A DNA stretch of 64,000 bases from Rhodococcus rhodnii (GCA_000720375.1 JOAA01000020.1:1-64000), one strand, 5' to 3'. Positions 54,154 to 63,499 are shown, counted from the first letter of the stretch. Numbers and translations: made by a program. The notes: generated by a model from the letters alone, not told the origin.

Positions 54154-55380
54154 ATGTCGATCCATGGGACGCACGAGCCGGAGTTCGTCGAAGTACTGGC
54201 CGAATTCGAGCGGAATTTCGCCGAACGGGGCGAGATCGGGGCATCGGTCAGCATCACCGTGGACGGCAAGCCGGTCGTGAACCTCTGGGGCGGCGTGGCC
54301 GACCCGGCGACCGGCGCCGAGTGGACCGAGCAGACCCTGGTCGACGTCTGGTCGTGCACCAAGGGAGCGACCGCGCTGTGCGCGCACATCCTGGCCGACC
54401 GCGGCGAGTTGGACCTCAAGGCACCCGTGGCCAAGTACTGGCCGGAGTTCGCGCAGAACGGCAAAGAAGGCGTCCTCGTCCAGCACCTGCTCGACCACCA
54501 GGCCGGACTGCCCGGTCTGCGGCAGCAGTTGCCCGAGGGCGCGTTCTACGACTGGGAACTGGTGACCAACGCCCTGGCCGCCGCCGAGCCGTTGTGGACG
54601 CCGGGAACCACGCACGGCTATCACGGCCTGACCTTCGGGTTCCTGGTCGGCGAAGTCGTCAGGCGGGTGTCCGGGCGCACCCTCGCCGAGTTCTTCGACG
54701 CCGAGGTGGCCGGCCCGCTGGAGCTCGACTTCTGGCTGAGCCTGCCGGAGGAGCACGAGTCCAGGGTCGCGCCGACCATCCCGCCGGATCTGACCCAGCC
54801 CGGGACTCCGGTACCGAGCCTGTACATGCTCGCGATGAGCGATCCGACGTCCATCCCCGGCTTGATGATGTTCAACACCGGCGGCTACATGGTGCCCGGC
54901 GAGTTCAACTCCCGGAAGGCGCACGCGTCGACGATCGGCGCGGTCGGTGCCGTGACCAATGCCCGGGGCCTCGCCGACATGTACCGGCCGCTTGCCTTGG
55001 GCGGGACGTTCGGAGACGTCCGGCTGGTCAGGCCGAACCAGGTCGCGGTGATGGGTCAGGTGACGTCCGCGTGTTCGGTCGACGCCGCCGTGCTCGTGCC
55101 GAGCAGGTTCGCCAGCGGGTTCTTGAAAACCGTGGACAACCGGCATTTGGCGCCCAACGACCAGGAAGGCATCCTGCTGTCCGAGGACGCGTTCGGCCAC
55201 AGTGGAATGGGCGGGGCGCTGGGCTTCGCCGATCCGCGGGCCCGGCTGTCCTTCGGGTACGCCATGAACAAGCAGGGACCTGGGATCGGCGTCAACGAAC
55301 GCGGCCAGTCCCTGGTGGACGCGGCCTATCGGGCCTTGGGCTACCACCAGATCAGCGAAGGCGGATCCTGGTTCCACTGA
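54154..55380 (+). CDS. Class C beta-lactamase-like serine hydrolase (EstB type)
   Basis: 408 residues from ATG at 54154 with AAGGAGCAGGCCG upstream; no signal peptide. The catalytic SxxK is SCTK at 67-70 (VWSCTKGA). The Tyr motif is in HGYHGLTFGFLVGEVVRR, and a HSGMGGALGFADP end replaces KTG. Such cytoplasmic enzymes act mostly as esterases or lipases rather than drug-resistance proteins. Confidence 0.92.
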   Translation: MSIHGTHEPEFVEVLAEFERNFAERGEIGASVSITVDGKPVVNLWGGVADPATGAEWTEQTLVDVWSCTKGATALCAHILADRGELDLKAPVAKYWPEFAQNGKEGVLVQHLLDHQAGLPGLRQQLPEGAFYDWELVTNALAAAEPLWTPGTTHGYHGLTFGFLVGEVVRRVSGRTLAEFFDAEVAGPLELDFWLSLPEEHESRVAPTIPPDLTQPGTPVPSLYMLAMSDPTSIPGLMMFNTGGYMVPGEFNSRKAHASTIGAVGAVTNARGLADMYRPLALGGTFGDVRLVRPNQVAVMGQVTSACSVDAAVLVPSRFASGFLKTVDNRHLAPNDQEGILLSEDAFGHSGMGGALGFADPRARLSFGYAMNKQGPGIGVNERGQSLVDAAYRALGYHQISEGGSWFH

Positions 55381-55454
55381 GCACGTTCGGGTGACCGTCT
55401 GGCTGCCCGAAAGGACAGTCCGGACGGCTCGCCGCGCTGGAACACTGCGCCGTC

Positions 55455-56942
55455 ATGCGGCAGATCGGCAGCGGGCGGTACACGCTTGTCCGCGAACTGG
55501 GTCGTGGCGGGATGGGCGTGGTCTGGCTGGCGGAAGACACCGTGCTCGGCCGCCCAGTCGCCGTCAAGGAACTGATCGTGCCGGAGAGCGAGCGCGGCCC
55601 GTACCAGGAACGCGTGCTGCGGGAGGCGCGGATCGCGGGCAGGCTCGCGAACCCCGGCATTGTCCGGGTGTACGACCTGATCAGGGAAAACGACGACACC
55701 TTCATCGTGATGGAGTACGTCCAGGCGCCGACCCTGACCGAACTGATCGAACGCGACGGGCCGATGCCCGTCACCAAGGCCGCGAGGCTGGCGGCGCAAC
55801 TGCTGTCCGCGCTGGAGGCCGCGCACGAGGCGGGCATCGTGCACCGGGACGTCAAACCCGGCAACGTCATGGTGCCCGCGAAGGATTCGGCCAAGCTCAC
55901 CGACTTCGGCATCGCCCAGTCCTTTGAGGACCCCCGGCTGACCACGACCGGCATGCTGATCGGCTCGCCCGCGTACATGTCGCCGGAACGCCTCGAAGGC
56001 GGCGAGGTGTCGCCCGGCTGGGATCTGTGGGCGCTGGGCGCGACGCTGTTCTTCGCCGTGGAGGGATTCTCGGCGTTCCAGCGTGCCAACACCTCGGCGA
56101 CGATGCTCGCGGTGATGACCGAGTACCCGCAACCGCGGCTCAGTCACGGCCCGATGGCGCAGCTGATCATGGGCCTGCTTGCGCGTGATCCCGAGCATCG
56201 CCTGAGTACGCACAGAGCCCGTACCTTGATCGACGAGGCGCTGAGCCAGGAGCCCGTCGATCCGCCGACCAACCGGCTCGCCCCGGTGGCGAAGCCCAAG
56301 AACAGGAAACCGCTCTACGCGGCGTCGATCGCGGTCGTCCTGGTGGCCGCGTTCGTGGTCGCGGTGGTCTTGTCGATGAACTCGGGATCGGATCCGAGCG
56401 CCGCACCGAGGCCCACGTTCTCCTTCACCGTGCCGGCCTCCACTGTGCCGACCTCCACCGTGCCGACCTCCATGACGGCGCAGGCGACGTCCAAGGCGAT
56501 GGTGCCGGTGATGACCCACGGACCGGGCGGCGACATCCCGGACCTGTCCGGCGCGATGATCTCCGGCGAATGCCTGAACTGGGTGCCGAAGAAAGGCGCG
56601 AAGGACCCGGACATCGACGCGGACGTCGGCTGCTACGGCCCGCACGACGTGGAGGTCCTCGAACAGGACTGGGCCAACCGCGAACTGGAGAAGGAAGTCC
56701 CGTATCCGTCGTTCGAGAAACTCGTCGAGGACACGACCCAGATGTGCACGCGGATCTTCCTGTCCGAGGCCGTGCCGGTGCCGAACAAGGAGGAAACGCT
56801 GAAGTTCTGGGTCATCGTGCCCAACACCGAGGCGTGGAAGGTCAAGACGAACGACGGCTACCGGATGTCGAACCGGCTGACGTACTGCTTCGTCGGCAAG
56901 GCGGACGGCTCGAAGCTGACCGAGCCCGTGATGGCCCGCTGA
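55455..56942 (+). CDS. Transmembrane Ser/Thr protein kinase with septum-formation-like sensor domain
   Basis: 495 residues. The Hanks kinase domain has GRGGMGVVW (16-24), Lys38 (AVKEL), HRDVKPGN (130-137), DFG (150-152) and the SPAYMSPERL activation end. One membrane segment lies at ~287-308. Outside are a Thr/Pro linker and a ~150-residue domain with Cys pairs (GECLNWVPKK, DADVGCYGPHDVEVL, TYCFVGKADG) that resembles the septum-formation (DUF4190-linked) family. The sensor lacks PASTA repeats. The ligand is unknown. Confidence 0.9.
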   Translation: MRQIGSGRYTLVRELGRGGMGVVWLAEDTVLGRPVAVKELIVPESERGPYQERVLREARIAGRLANPGIVRVYDLIRENDDTFIVMEYVQAPTLTELIERDGPMPVTKAARLAAQLLSALEAAHEAGIVHRDVKPGNVMVPAKDSAKLTDFGIAQSFEDPRLTTTGMLIGSPAYMSPERLEGGEVSPGWDLWALGATLFFAVEGFSAFQRANTSATMLAVMTEYPQPRLSHGPMAQLIMGLLARDPEHRLSTHRARTLIDEALSQEPVDPPTNRLAPVAKPKNRKPLYAASIAVVLVAAFVVAVVLSMNSGSDPSAAPRPTFSFTVPASTVPTSTVPTSMTAQATSKAMVPVMTHGPGGDIPDLSGAMISGECLNWVPKKGAKDPDIDADVGCYGPHDVEVLEQDWANRELEKEVPYPSFEKLVEDTTQMCTRIFLSEAVPVPNKEETLKFWVIVPNTEAWKVKTNDGYRMSNRLTYCFVGKADGSKLTEPVMAR

Positions 56943-56958
56943 GCCAAACCAGGCCCGG

Positions 56959-57546
56959 TCAGGAAGCGTTGGCGCAGATGGCGAACACGTGGAAGGTGCG
57001 GTCGCCGCCGCCGCGGTTCTGCACGTCGACGAACCAGCCGGAATGCCGCACGCCGGCGACCTCGAAGTCGTACGAGTGCGACTCGACCAGCTCGAGGGAC
57101 AGGTTGTTCATCGTGGCACCGCCACCGAAGACCCGCTTCCCTTGCGGGCAGTCGATGTTTCCGGACCGCAACGAGCCGTCCGGGCTGTCGATCGGGGTGA
57201 AGACCTGCTCGTAGCCGATGATTCCCGACGGCCCAGCCGGTCCCTGCGGGCCGGTGTCGCCCTTGGGTCCCTCCGGTCCGGCAGGGCCGGCGGGCCCGGT
57301 CGGACCAGACGGGCCCTGAGGTCCCTGGGAGTTCCACTCCAACGGCTTCTCCAGCAAGCCGCAGTTCTGGGCCGGGGCGATGACTCGTAAGAGGCCCGTC
57401 GTGCCCACGCATCCCTTGATCGTGGTGGCGCCCGGCTGGGCACCCGCGACACCCGTGCCGATCAGCAACACGACGCCGACGGCCGTACCGCCACGCAACA
57501 AAGTTCGCCTGATCCGGTGATTCCTGTTCGCACTGTCTGTGGTCAT
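56959..57546 (-). CDS. Secreted protein with short collagen-like Gly-X-Y stretch
   Basis: 195 residues from ATG at 57546. A signal peptide ends near GVAGA. After a Cys-containing segment (GCVGTTGLLRVIAPAQNCGL) comes a Gly-X-Y run of about 13 triplets (SQGPQGPSGPTGPAGPAGP onward). A C-terminal globular part follows with ESHSYDFEVAGVRHSGWFVD and a final Cys. It is an actinobacterial collagen-like secreted protein that probably trimerises. Function unknown. Confidence 0.85.
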   Translation of the reverse strand: MTTDSANRNHRIRRTLLRGGTAVGVVLLIGTGVAGAQPGATTIKGCVGTTGLLRVIAPAQNCGLLEKPLEWNSQGPQGPSGPTGPAGPAGPEGPKGDTGPQGPAGPSGIIGYEQVFTPIDSPDGSLRSGNIDCPQGKRVFGGGATMNNLSLELVESHSYDFEVAGVRHSGWFVDVQNRGGGDRTFHVFAICANAS

Positions 57547-57650
57547 GTGCAAGACGATGAACCGATCGGGTCACTGATCCACCGGCGAAGGGACCATGCG
57601 AGCGCGCCGCGGGTTCGCCCCTCAGGGCTGTCGGAAGGGATGTATCAGGA

Positions 57651-58310
57651 CTACTCGACGCCCGGGCCGTAGATCGTGCGCAGCCAGATCGTGGTCAGCG
57701 TGTCGACGATGTCCGCGTCCCACTTGGCCGACTTCTTGGCCATCGACTGGTGGTAGCAGACGTGCTCGTTCATCAGCACGAGCGCCCTGGCCATCGTCTT
57801 GGCCGACGGCGGCCCCGCGATCGCCAGCCCGGCCCGGCGCTCGCTCTCGATCTGCACGGCAGTCGACCGCATGAACCGACGTGCCACCTCGACCCACAGT
57901 TGCGCCAAGCGCGGGTCGGTCTCCCGGCCGCGTACCGACGCTCGCAGCACCGGACCGTGCTTGCGCCACAACGCCACAGTCGCCGTCAGCGCGCGGCGGA
58001 CCGCGACACTGGGACTCTCGTCACTGCGGCGGAACCAGACGATGCCCGAGTGGTAGATCTCGCGCAGCACCCGCTCGGACAGCTCGTAGAGCACGGCTTC
58101 GCGTGATTCGAAGTGGAAGTAGAACGTCGATCGGGACACGCCCGCACCCGCCGTGAGCTCGTCGATGCCGATTTCGTGCATCGATCGTTTGGCCAGCAGC
58201 CGTGCCGCGGTGTCCAGGATGGCCTGCGACGTCAAGTCGCCCTTGCTCGGCTTGCGGGCCTCATCACCTTCGCCTGAATCCGTCCGGTCAGGCTGGCGGC
58301 GGACCGTCAT
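57651..58310 (-). CDS. TetR-family transcriptional regulator
   Basis: 219 residues from ATG at 58310; the frame continues upstream but crosses the anti-sigma gene promoter. TetR HTH: SQAILDTAARLLAKRSMHEI, IDELTAGAGVSRSTFYFHFE. The C-terminal ligand domain is helical. It is divergent from the anti-sigma factor gene, with an operator-like palindrome between (58323-58338), so it may control itself and the anti-sigma/sigma pair. Confidence 0.93.
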   Translation of the reverse strand: MTVRRQPDRTDSGEGDEARKPSKGDLTSQAILDTAARLLAKRSMHEIGIDELTAGAGVSRSTFYFHFESREAVLYELSERVLREIYHSGIVWFRRSDESPSVAVRRALTATVALWRKHGPVLRASVRGRETDPRLAQLWVEVARRFMRSTAVQIESERRAGLAIAGPPSAKTMARALVLMNEHVCYHQSMAKKSAKWDADIVDTLTTIWLRTIYGPGVE

Positions 58311-58322
58311 GCCGACATTCTT

Positions 58323-58338
58323 GCAAACGTTCGTTAGC
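58323..58338. promoter_or_regulatory. TetR-operator-like palindrome
   Basis: GCAAACGT/TCGTTAGC, a 16-bp imperfect palindrome with 6 of 8 positions symmetric, lies 13 bases before the TetR start and 16 before the anti-sigma GTG. A -10-like TACAGT (58341-58346) follows. The anti-sigma gene lacks a ribosome site and could be translated leaderless from this promoter. Confidence 0.55.
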
Positions 58339-58353
58339 ACTACAGTTGTGCGG

Positions 58354-58776
58354 GTGACGAAGCCAGAGCAGCCGGACCCGTCCGGCGACGAGATCGAGGT
58401 CAGGGTCGCCGCCGACGCGGCGCAGCTGCCGATGCTGCGCGCGATCACCTCCGCGGTGGCCATGCGCCAGGACTACGACCTCGACTCGATCGCCGACCTG
58501 AAGATGGCGGTCGACGAGGCCTGCTCGATGCTGGTGCTCAGGGCTATCACCGGCTCGATCCTGACCGTCCGGTTCACGCCGAAGAACGAGATCAAAGTGG
58601 TGGCCACGGTGCTGTCGGACAGCGACGAGTGGCCGGACACCAGCACCTTCTCGTGGCACGTGCTGTCCACGCTGACCGACTCGCTCGACGCGGGCGTCAC
58701 GCAGGCGCCCGCCGACCCCGGTGGCCATGGCCTGTGGATCGAGCTGACCAAACGCAACGGGCTGGTCAACGAGTGA
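58354..58776 (+). CDS. Anti-sigma factor, RsbW/SpoIIAB-like ATPase
   Basis: About 140 residues from GTG at 58354 (another GTG at 58348). A GHKL-type ATPase of the anti-sigma class: DYDLDSIADLKMAVDEACSM includes the N-box region, where Asp-Glu-Ala-Cys stands at the usual EACxN position, and DPGGHGLWIELTKR holds the G-box part. It would hold the neighbouring SigF/SigB-like factor inactive. It overlaps the sigma gene (GTGA). Confidence 0.88.
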   Translation: MTKPEQPDPSGDEIEVRVAADAAQLPMLRAITSAVAMRQDYDLDSIADLKMAVDEACSMLVLRAITGSILTVRFTPKNEIKVVATVLSDSDEWPDTSTFSWHVLSTLTDSLDAGVTQAPADPGGHGLWIELTKRNGLVNE

Positions 58777-59540
58777 ACCCGCGCGGCGGCTACGACCACC
58801 TCGCCCCGCTGTTCGAAGAGCTAGCGTCGTTGCCGAAGAACAACCCCAAGCACGCGGAACTGCGGGAACGGCTCGTCACCGAACACCTCCCGGTCGCCGA
58901 GCACATCGCACGCCGGTTCAGCCACCAGGGCGCCCCGCTGGAAGACCTCGCGCAGGTCGCCAGGATCGGCCTGATCAACGCGGTCGACCGATTCGACCCG
59001 CAGCACGGCTCGGACTTCATGTCGTACGCGGTGCCCACCATCATGGGCGAAGTCCGCCGGCACATCCGAGACACCAGCTGGGCAGTGCACGTCCCACGAA
59101 GGCTCAAGGAGCTGCGACTGTCCATCGGCAGCGCGGTGACGGAGTTGTCACAGCAGCTCGGCCGGGCGCCGACACCGAGCCAGATCGCCGAGCACCTGGG
59201 GATCAGCCGGGAAGAGGTGTTCGAGGGCCTCGAGGCGACCAACGCGCACCACTCGTTGTCCCTGGACTACTTGCTGACCGACGACCCGGACTCGGCGTCG
59301 TTGGCGGACACGCTTGGCGCCGACGACCCGGAGTTGAGCGTGGTCGATGCCCGTGAGGCGCTGTATCCGCTGATCAAACGGCTGCCTGAGCGGCAGCAGA
59401 AGATCATCACGCTGCGGTTCTTCGGCAACCTGACGCAGACGCAGATCGCTGATCGGCTGGGGATCAGCCAGATGCACGTGTCCCGGTTGCTCGCCAAAAG
59501 CCTCGACACGCTGCGTGCGAGCCTGTCCAACGACGGCTGA
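58773..59540 (+). CDS. SigB/SigF-type RNA polymerase sigma factor
   Basis: 255 residues from GTG at 58773. Region 2 (HLPVAEHIARRFSHQGAPLE, DLAQVARIGLINAVDRFDPQ, FMSYAVPTIMGEVRRHIRDT) and regions 3 and 4 (TPSQIAEHLGISREEVFEGL; LPERQQKIITLRFFGNLTQT, QIADRLGISQMHVSRLLAKS) are all present. It belongs to the SigB/F/G stress and development group. Coupled to the RsbW-like gene upstream. Confidence 0.95.
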   Translation: MNPRGGYDHLAPLFEELASLPKNNPKHAELRERLVTEHLPVAEHIARRFSHQGAPLEDLAQVARIGLINAVDRFDPQHGSDFMSYAVPTIMGEVRRHIRDTSWAVHVPRRLKELRLSIGSAVTELSQQLGRAPTPSQIAEHLGISREEVFEGLEATNAHHSLSLDYLLTDDPDSASLADTLGADDPELSVVDAREALYPLIKRLPERQQKIITLRFFGNLTQTQIADRLGISQMHVSRLLAKSLDTLRASLSNDG

Positions 59541-59764
59541 CGCACGGGTTTTTCCCTGAGCCGTTCCGGTTCGCCAGCGTTCGCGGTCAGCGCCGCGCTG
59601 AAGATTCGATCCGCCGTCTGGTCGTTCTGCCTCGAGGTTGGCGAGCCGATGCCGCGCCAAAGGGATCGTCGCCAAATCTGGCTGTCCACAACCGCCCAGT
59701 AACCCCGTTGACCAGGCCCTATCCCCGATAGACTGGCCAGGGGCCGTCCCCCGGGAGTGGTCAG
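59541..59764. other. Gap after the sigma gene, nothing recognised
   Basis: Together with the transposase relic and the stretch to 60572 this forms about 1 kb without an intact gene. I see no clear terminator or small ORF with a good ribosome site in this part. Confidence 0.4.
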
Positions 59765-60130
59765 GGTTCCGTCAAAGTCGGGTTTGTGTTGGCTGGGTGG
59801 GGATTGCGAGCAGTGTGAGTGGTCGGGGTGGTGTCCCGGCTGATGCTGCGGGGTGCTTGGGCGGTGTTGGTGGCTGCGGTGAGGCGCAGGACGCTGATGG
59901 CGAGGTTGCGCGGGGTGGCCTTGGCGCGCGGTGCCGGTGCGGTGTTGGGAATGGTCTTCGCGGTAGGTGACGTCGCGGACCCGGTGCAGTCGATGTTCGA
60001 TGTGTCAGTGCCCGCGTGACGACTCGGCGATCTGGGCGGGTGTGGCCTGGTCGGGGCCGAGGTCGGTGACACCGGCCCAGGTGTGGGTCTGTTGCCTGCC
60101 GCTGCCGCGGCCGGCGCATGCCGCACACCC
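59765..60130 (-). pseudogene. ISAs1-like transposase relic (C-terminal part)
   Basis: Read on the minus strand, one frame gives QQTHTWAGVTDLGPDQATPA, then QIAESSRGH and a TGA (60005-60007) exactly where Trp is expected. It continues in the same frame as HIEHRLHRVRDVTYREDHSQ and HRTGT. A frameshift near 59930 then moves to APRAKATPRNLAISVLRLTA. This order matches the C-terminal end of ISAs1-family (DDE, H repeat-associated) transposases. No intact inverted ends could be found. It is dead and truncated. Confidence 0.75.
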
Positions 60131-60253
60131 TGGAGCGTCGCGTGGATCGGCGACCTGCTCGACATAGACCCGACGGTCAGCGCTGTGCTGCAGGTTCACC
60201 GGCCCCCGGTGATCCAGCACAACAGTAATCGGGGAAGACACAACGGCAGGCAC

Positions 60254-60572
60254 CGCTCTCGCACATGATCATGCGACCTCGACAAACACATGACCAACTA
60301 GAAGCCGTGCCCGCTCTCATGCAGGTGAACGACTTCGACGGAGCCTGCGGGAGTGGCGGGGGATGTCCTGGGTGGGGTTGGGGGCGTAAAGAGTTCGGGT
60401 TGTGCTCGGTTTACCCCGGACCGTGTAGCTGGGTGTCACCGGGAAGCTTTCAACTTATGCGTGGCCAGCGACCCGCTTGATTGCTTGAAGATCCGGGTCG
60501 GCACCTGCTGACCTGCGACTATTTGGCCGATTGGGGTTGCGAAAAGGCTTCAGGATAGGTACCAAAGCCACT
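60254..60572. other. 319-bp gap before the Ku gene
   Basis: No gene or clear repeat found. It should carry the Ku promoter. The frame upstream of the Ku ATG is open to 60531 but lacks Ku homology. A site AGGATAGG lies rather far (about 12 bases) from the ATG. Confidence 0.4.
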
Positions 60573-61400
60573 ATGAGACCCGTGTGGCGAGGTGCCATCT
60601 CATTCGGGCTGGTGACCATCGCCGTCCGGATGTTCGGCTCGACCGAGGAGCACGACTTCCGGTTCCATCAGGTCCACCCCGAGGACGGGGGCCGGATCCG
60701 GTACAAGCGTGTCTGCGAGATCTGCGGCAACGAGATCGAATACCGCGACATCGCCAAGGGCTACGAGCTCGAAGACGGCCGTGTGGTCATCCTGACCGAC
60801 GAGGATTTCGACAAACTGCCGGTCTCCACCGACAAGTCGATCCAGGTGCTGGAGTTCGTGCCGACCGAAGAGGTCGATCCGATCTTTTTCCAGAAGACGT
60901 ACTACCTCGAGCCCGACAAAACCGCGGGACGTCCGTACGTGCTGTTGCGGCAAGCGCTTGAGGACACCGATCGGCACGCGGTCGTGAAGATCACCATCCG
61001 GCAGCGTGAGTCGCTGGCGATCTTGCGGGCCCGCGATGACGTTCTCGTTCTGCACACCATCTTCTGGCCGGACGAGATCAGGAAACCCGATTTCGGATTC
61101 CTTGATCAAGATCTTGAGGTGCGCCCGCAGGAGCTGAAGATGGCCACCTCTTTGATCGACAACATGGCTGGTTCGTTCAAACCGGAGCAGTTCACCGACG
61201 AATACCGCGATGCCATGGCCGAGCTCGTCGCGGCCAAGGCCGAGGGTGCCGAGCTGCCCGAACGACCAGAAGAGGAAGATCAGGGCGATGTGATCGACCT
61301 GATGACCGCTTTGGAACGCAGTGTCGAACAGACCCGCGCGAAGACAGCGGACAAGCCCGCGCCGAAGAAGAAGACCAAGTCCGGTAAGCGAACAGCCTGA
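60573..61400 (+). CDS. ku: Bacterial Ku DNA end-binding protein
   Basis: 275 residues from ATG at 60573. It starts MRPVWRGAISFGLVTIAVRM, the standard Ku opening. Further motifs are CEICGNEIEYRDIAKGYELE, YYLEPDKTAGRPYVLLRQAL, VLVLHTIFWPDEIRKPDFGF and FKPEQFTDEYRDAMAELVAA. A Lys-rich tail (PAPKKKTKSGKRT) ends it, as in actinobacterial Ku. It binds DNA ends in non-homologous end joining, normally with LigD, which is not in this window. Confidence 0.96.
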   Translation: MRPVWRGAISFGLVTIAVRMFGSTEEHDFRFHQVHPEDGGRIRYKRVCEICGNEIEYRDIAKGYELEDGRVVILTDEDFDKLPVSTDKSIQVLEFVPTEEVDPIFFQKTYYLEPDKTAGRPYVLLRQALEDTDRHAVVKITIRQRESLAILRARDDVLVLHTIFWPDEIRKPDFGFLDQDLEVRPQELKMATSLIDNMAGSFKPEQFTDEYRDAMAELVAAKAEGAELPERPEEEDQGDVIDLMTALERSVEQTRAKTADKPAPKKKTKSGKRTA

Positions 61401-61457
61401 CATTCAAAGCCCAACCCTCATTCCACGCCGCCATCAGCGGCATGGAAGAGTAAAGGC

Positions 61458-62072
61458 ATGAGTTCTGCTTCCGAACCACGCTGGCGACGACTCGAACCAG
61501 ATGCTCGGCGGGAACAGATCCTCGTCTGCGCTATCCGCCTATTTGGTGAACGGCCGTACCCGTCCGTGTCGACAACGGACATCGCCGGTGAAGCAGGCGT
61601 CGCGCGCGGCTTGATCAACCACTATTTCGGCACGAAACGCGATCTTTATCTGGAAGTAGTCCGTCGAATGGTGACTATTCCCAGTTCAGCACCGCAGACA
61701 GCGCATCCGGGCACATTGGAGGAGCGGATCGACGCGAGTGTGAGCTGGTTCCTTGACCGGGTGTTACGGCACAGCAAAACGTGGCTCGTCGCGGTCGGCG
61801 GAGTGGGACACGACGCGGATGTCGAACGGATACTGGCGGAGGCAGACGAGCACGCGGCCGACCGTGTACTGGAATTTGTCGGTATGACTGAGGTGCACGA
61901 GCACCGCGAACAACTACGCGCGATGGTCAGGGCGTACGCGGCCATGGTGAAAGCGGCCGGGCGGGAATGGGTGATGCGTAACCACCTCAGCCGCGACCAG
62001 GTTCACCTGCTGCTCAGCCATACCCTGCTGACGCTGGTGCGGGACACGTTCCCCCAAGTCAGGGCAAGGTGA
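61458..62072 (+). CDS. TetR-family transcriptional regulator
   Basis: 204 residues. N-terminal HTH: RREQILVCAIRLFGERPYPS, STTDIAGEAGVARGLINHYF and GTKRDLYLEVV. The rest is helical and ligand-binding. Its 3' end overlaps the FabH-like gene by 14 bases (convergent). Possibly a regulator of the lipid-type genes downstream. Confidence 0.93.
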   Translation: MSSASEPRWRRLEPDARREQILVCAIRLFGERPYPSVSTTDIAGEAGVARGLINHYFGTKRDLYLEVVRRMVTIPSSAPQTAHPGTLEERIDASVSWFLDRVLRHSKTWLVAVGGVGHDADVERILAEADEHAADRVLEFVGMTEVHEHREQLRAMVRAYAAMVKAAGREWVMRNHLSRDQVHLLLSHTLLTLVRDTFPQVRAR

Positions 62073-62766
62073 CCACCTGCGCGGCGTAGCTCAGGCCCGC
62101 ACCGAAGCCGATCAGCAGCGCGAGCGAGTCCCGCTCGACCGCTTTGGCCTCGACAAGCCGTTGCAGAGCAAGGGGAATCGACGCGGCCGACGTGTTGCCG
62201 ACCGGCCCGATCCCCGGTTCTGCCGACGGGCCGACCACCGCGGCACCGGCACCGTCACCGAAAAGAATCGACGTTCCGAGATCGGCGGGATCGACCCACG
62301 CCGTCATCCTTTCGGTACCGACAACGAGGACGTATTCGGCGGAACCGTTACGCACCACATCCGCCGCGACAGTCAGCGCGTAACAGAAACCCGCGCACGC
62401 CGCGTTCAGGTCGAAGGCGCCCGCGGTGCGTGCGCCGATCCGTTGCGCGACTTCCGAGGCCACGTCCGGCATTGGTTTCTCGGCACTGCAGCTGGCGACG
62501 ATCACCAGACCGATTCGCGAGGCCTCGATACCGGAATTCGCCAACGCCTGCCGCCCGGCCGCGATCGCCATCTCGTGCACCGTTTCGGTGGCGCCGGCCT
62601 TGCGCAACGACACGATGCCGGTGCGCCCCCGCACCCACTCCCCCGTCCGCCCGAACCGCTTGGCGGTTTCCTCGCTGGTGACCACAGTGGACGGCTGGTA
62701 GGCGCCGAATCCGATGATCCGCGCGCCGGCGACCACCGTGGCCTGCCGAAGGCGAGAAACTTTCAC
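62059..62766 (-). pseudogene. FabH-type beta-ketoacyl-ACP synthase III with internal deletion
   Basis: About 235 residues from a GTG at 62766 (GGTGGAG 8 bases upstream; ATGs at 62784 and 62823 are alternatives). KAS III is normally ~310-340. The first half is sound (VAGARIIGFGAYQPSTVVTS, the Cys site LNAACAGFCYALTVAA, SILFGDGAGAAVVG). After PGIGPV it jumps in frame to GNTSAASIPLALQRLVEAKA, so the region with the catalytic His (HQAN) is gone while the Asn stays. It cannot be a normal condensing enzyme. The frame is intact. Confidence 0.85.
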
Positions 62767-62831
62767 AGCAGAAACTCCACCCATGGGCACATCTTGGTGG
62801 CTACCAATGAGTAAGAGCGTCATCCTTGAGT

Positions 62832-63482
62832 CTATGTTTTCGGGGGTGTCGCGGCAGGCCCCATCAATACTGCCAAGTAACTTATCGCGAATGCGCGAAC
62901 AGAGTCGTCATCGTCCAGAGGAATGCAACTGTCCGGAGTGAGCGCGAACGAGATGGCAAGCCTTACGAAAAGCTCGGCGACACCTGCCGGATCCCGCCCG
63001 TCAACCGGCTTGTCACCGCCTGGCAGCCCTTCTGCCTGACTGACCAGGAAATCACGGGCGGCGGCCACCACAAGCCCGCCGTTGACGGTGAGATACGGCA
63101 ACAACGCTTCCGGGTCAGTGGACAGAAGACGTGACAACAACGGGTCACGGCGGGTATACCGCATCCCCACCACAAAGCCTTCGACCAGCCGTTCCCGCAC
63201 GGTCGGCACCTTGTTGACAGCCGCGGCGATACTGCCGAAGAACCGGCGTGACTCGCGCACCAGAACTGCCTGAACAAGCACGTCTTTGTTCTCAAACCGC
63301 CGGTACAAGGTCGCACGGGACACACCGGCACGTTTGGCCACAGAGTCGACGTTCGTACGCCGCAGGCCGTAGTCGAGGAACTCGGCAAGGGCCGCGTCGA
63401 GAATGGTCTCGCTGACCGGATCGCTCACCAGCCCTGCCGTCAGCACCAGGTCAAGCAGGGCATTCGGCTCAGCGGAAGTCAC
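62832..63482 (-). CDS. TetR-family transcriptional regulator
   Basis: About 216 residues from GTG at 63482 (the frame runs to 63539 through the palindrome). TetR HTH: SETILDAALAEFLDYGLRRT, NVDSVAKRAGVSRATLYRRF and ENKDVLVQAVLVRE. It follows the acyl-CoA dehydrogenase-like gene in the same direction, with the 48-bp palindrome between them. A fatty-acid regulator role fits the neighbours but is an inference. Confidence 0.9.
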   Translation of the reverse strand: MTSAEPNALLDLVLTAGLVSDPVSETILDAALAEFLDYGLRRTNVDSVAKRAGVSRATLYRRFENKDVLVQAVLVRESRRFFGSIAAAVNKVPTVRERLVEGFVVGMRYTRRDPLLSRLLSTDPEALLPYLTVNGGLVVAAARDFLVSQAEGLPGGDKPVDGRDPAGVAELFVRLAISFALTPDSCIPLDDDDSVRAFAISYLAVLMGPAATPPKT

Positions 63483-63499
63483 AACGAACAGCCTAGAAC

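Noticed and set aside
57250..57330. GC-rich tandem triplet-like repeat
   Set aside because: It encodes the Gly-X-Y collagen-like run of the secreted protein.
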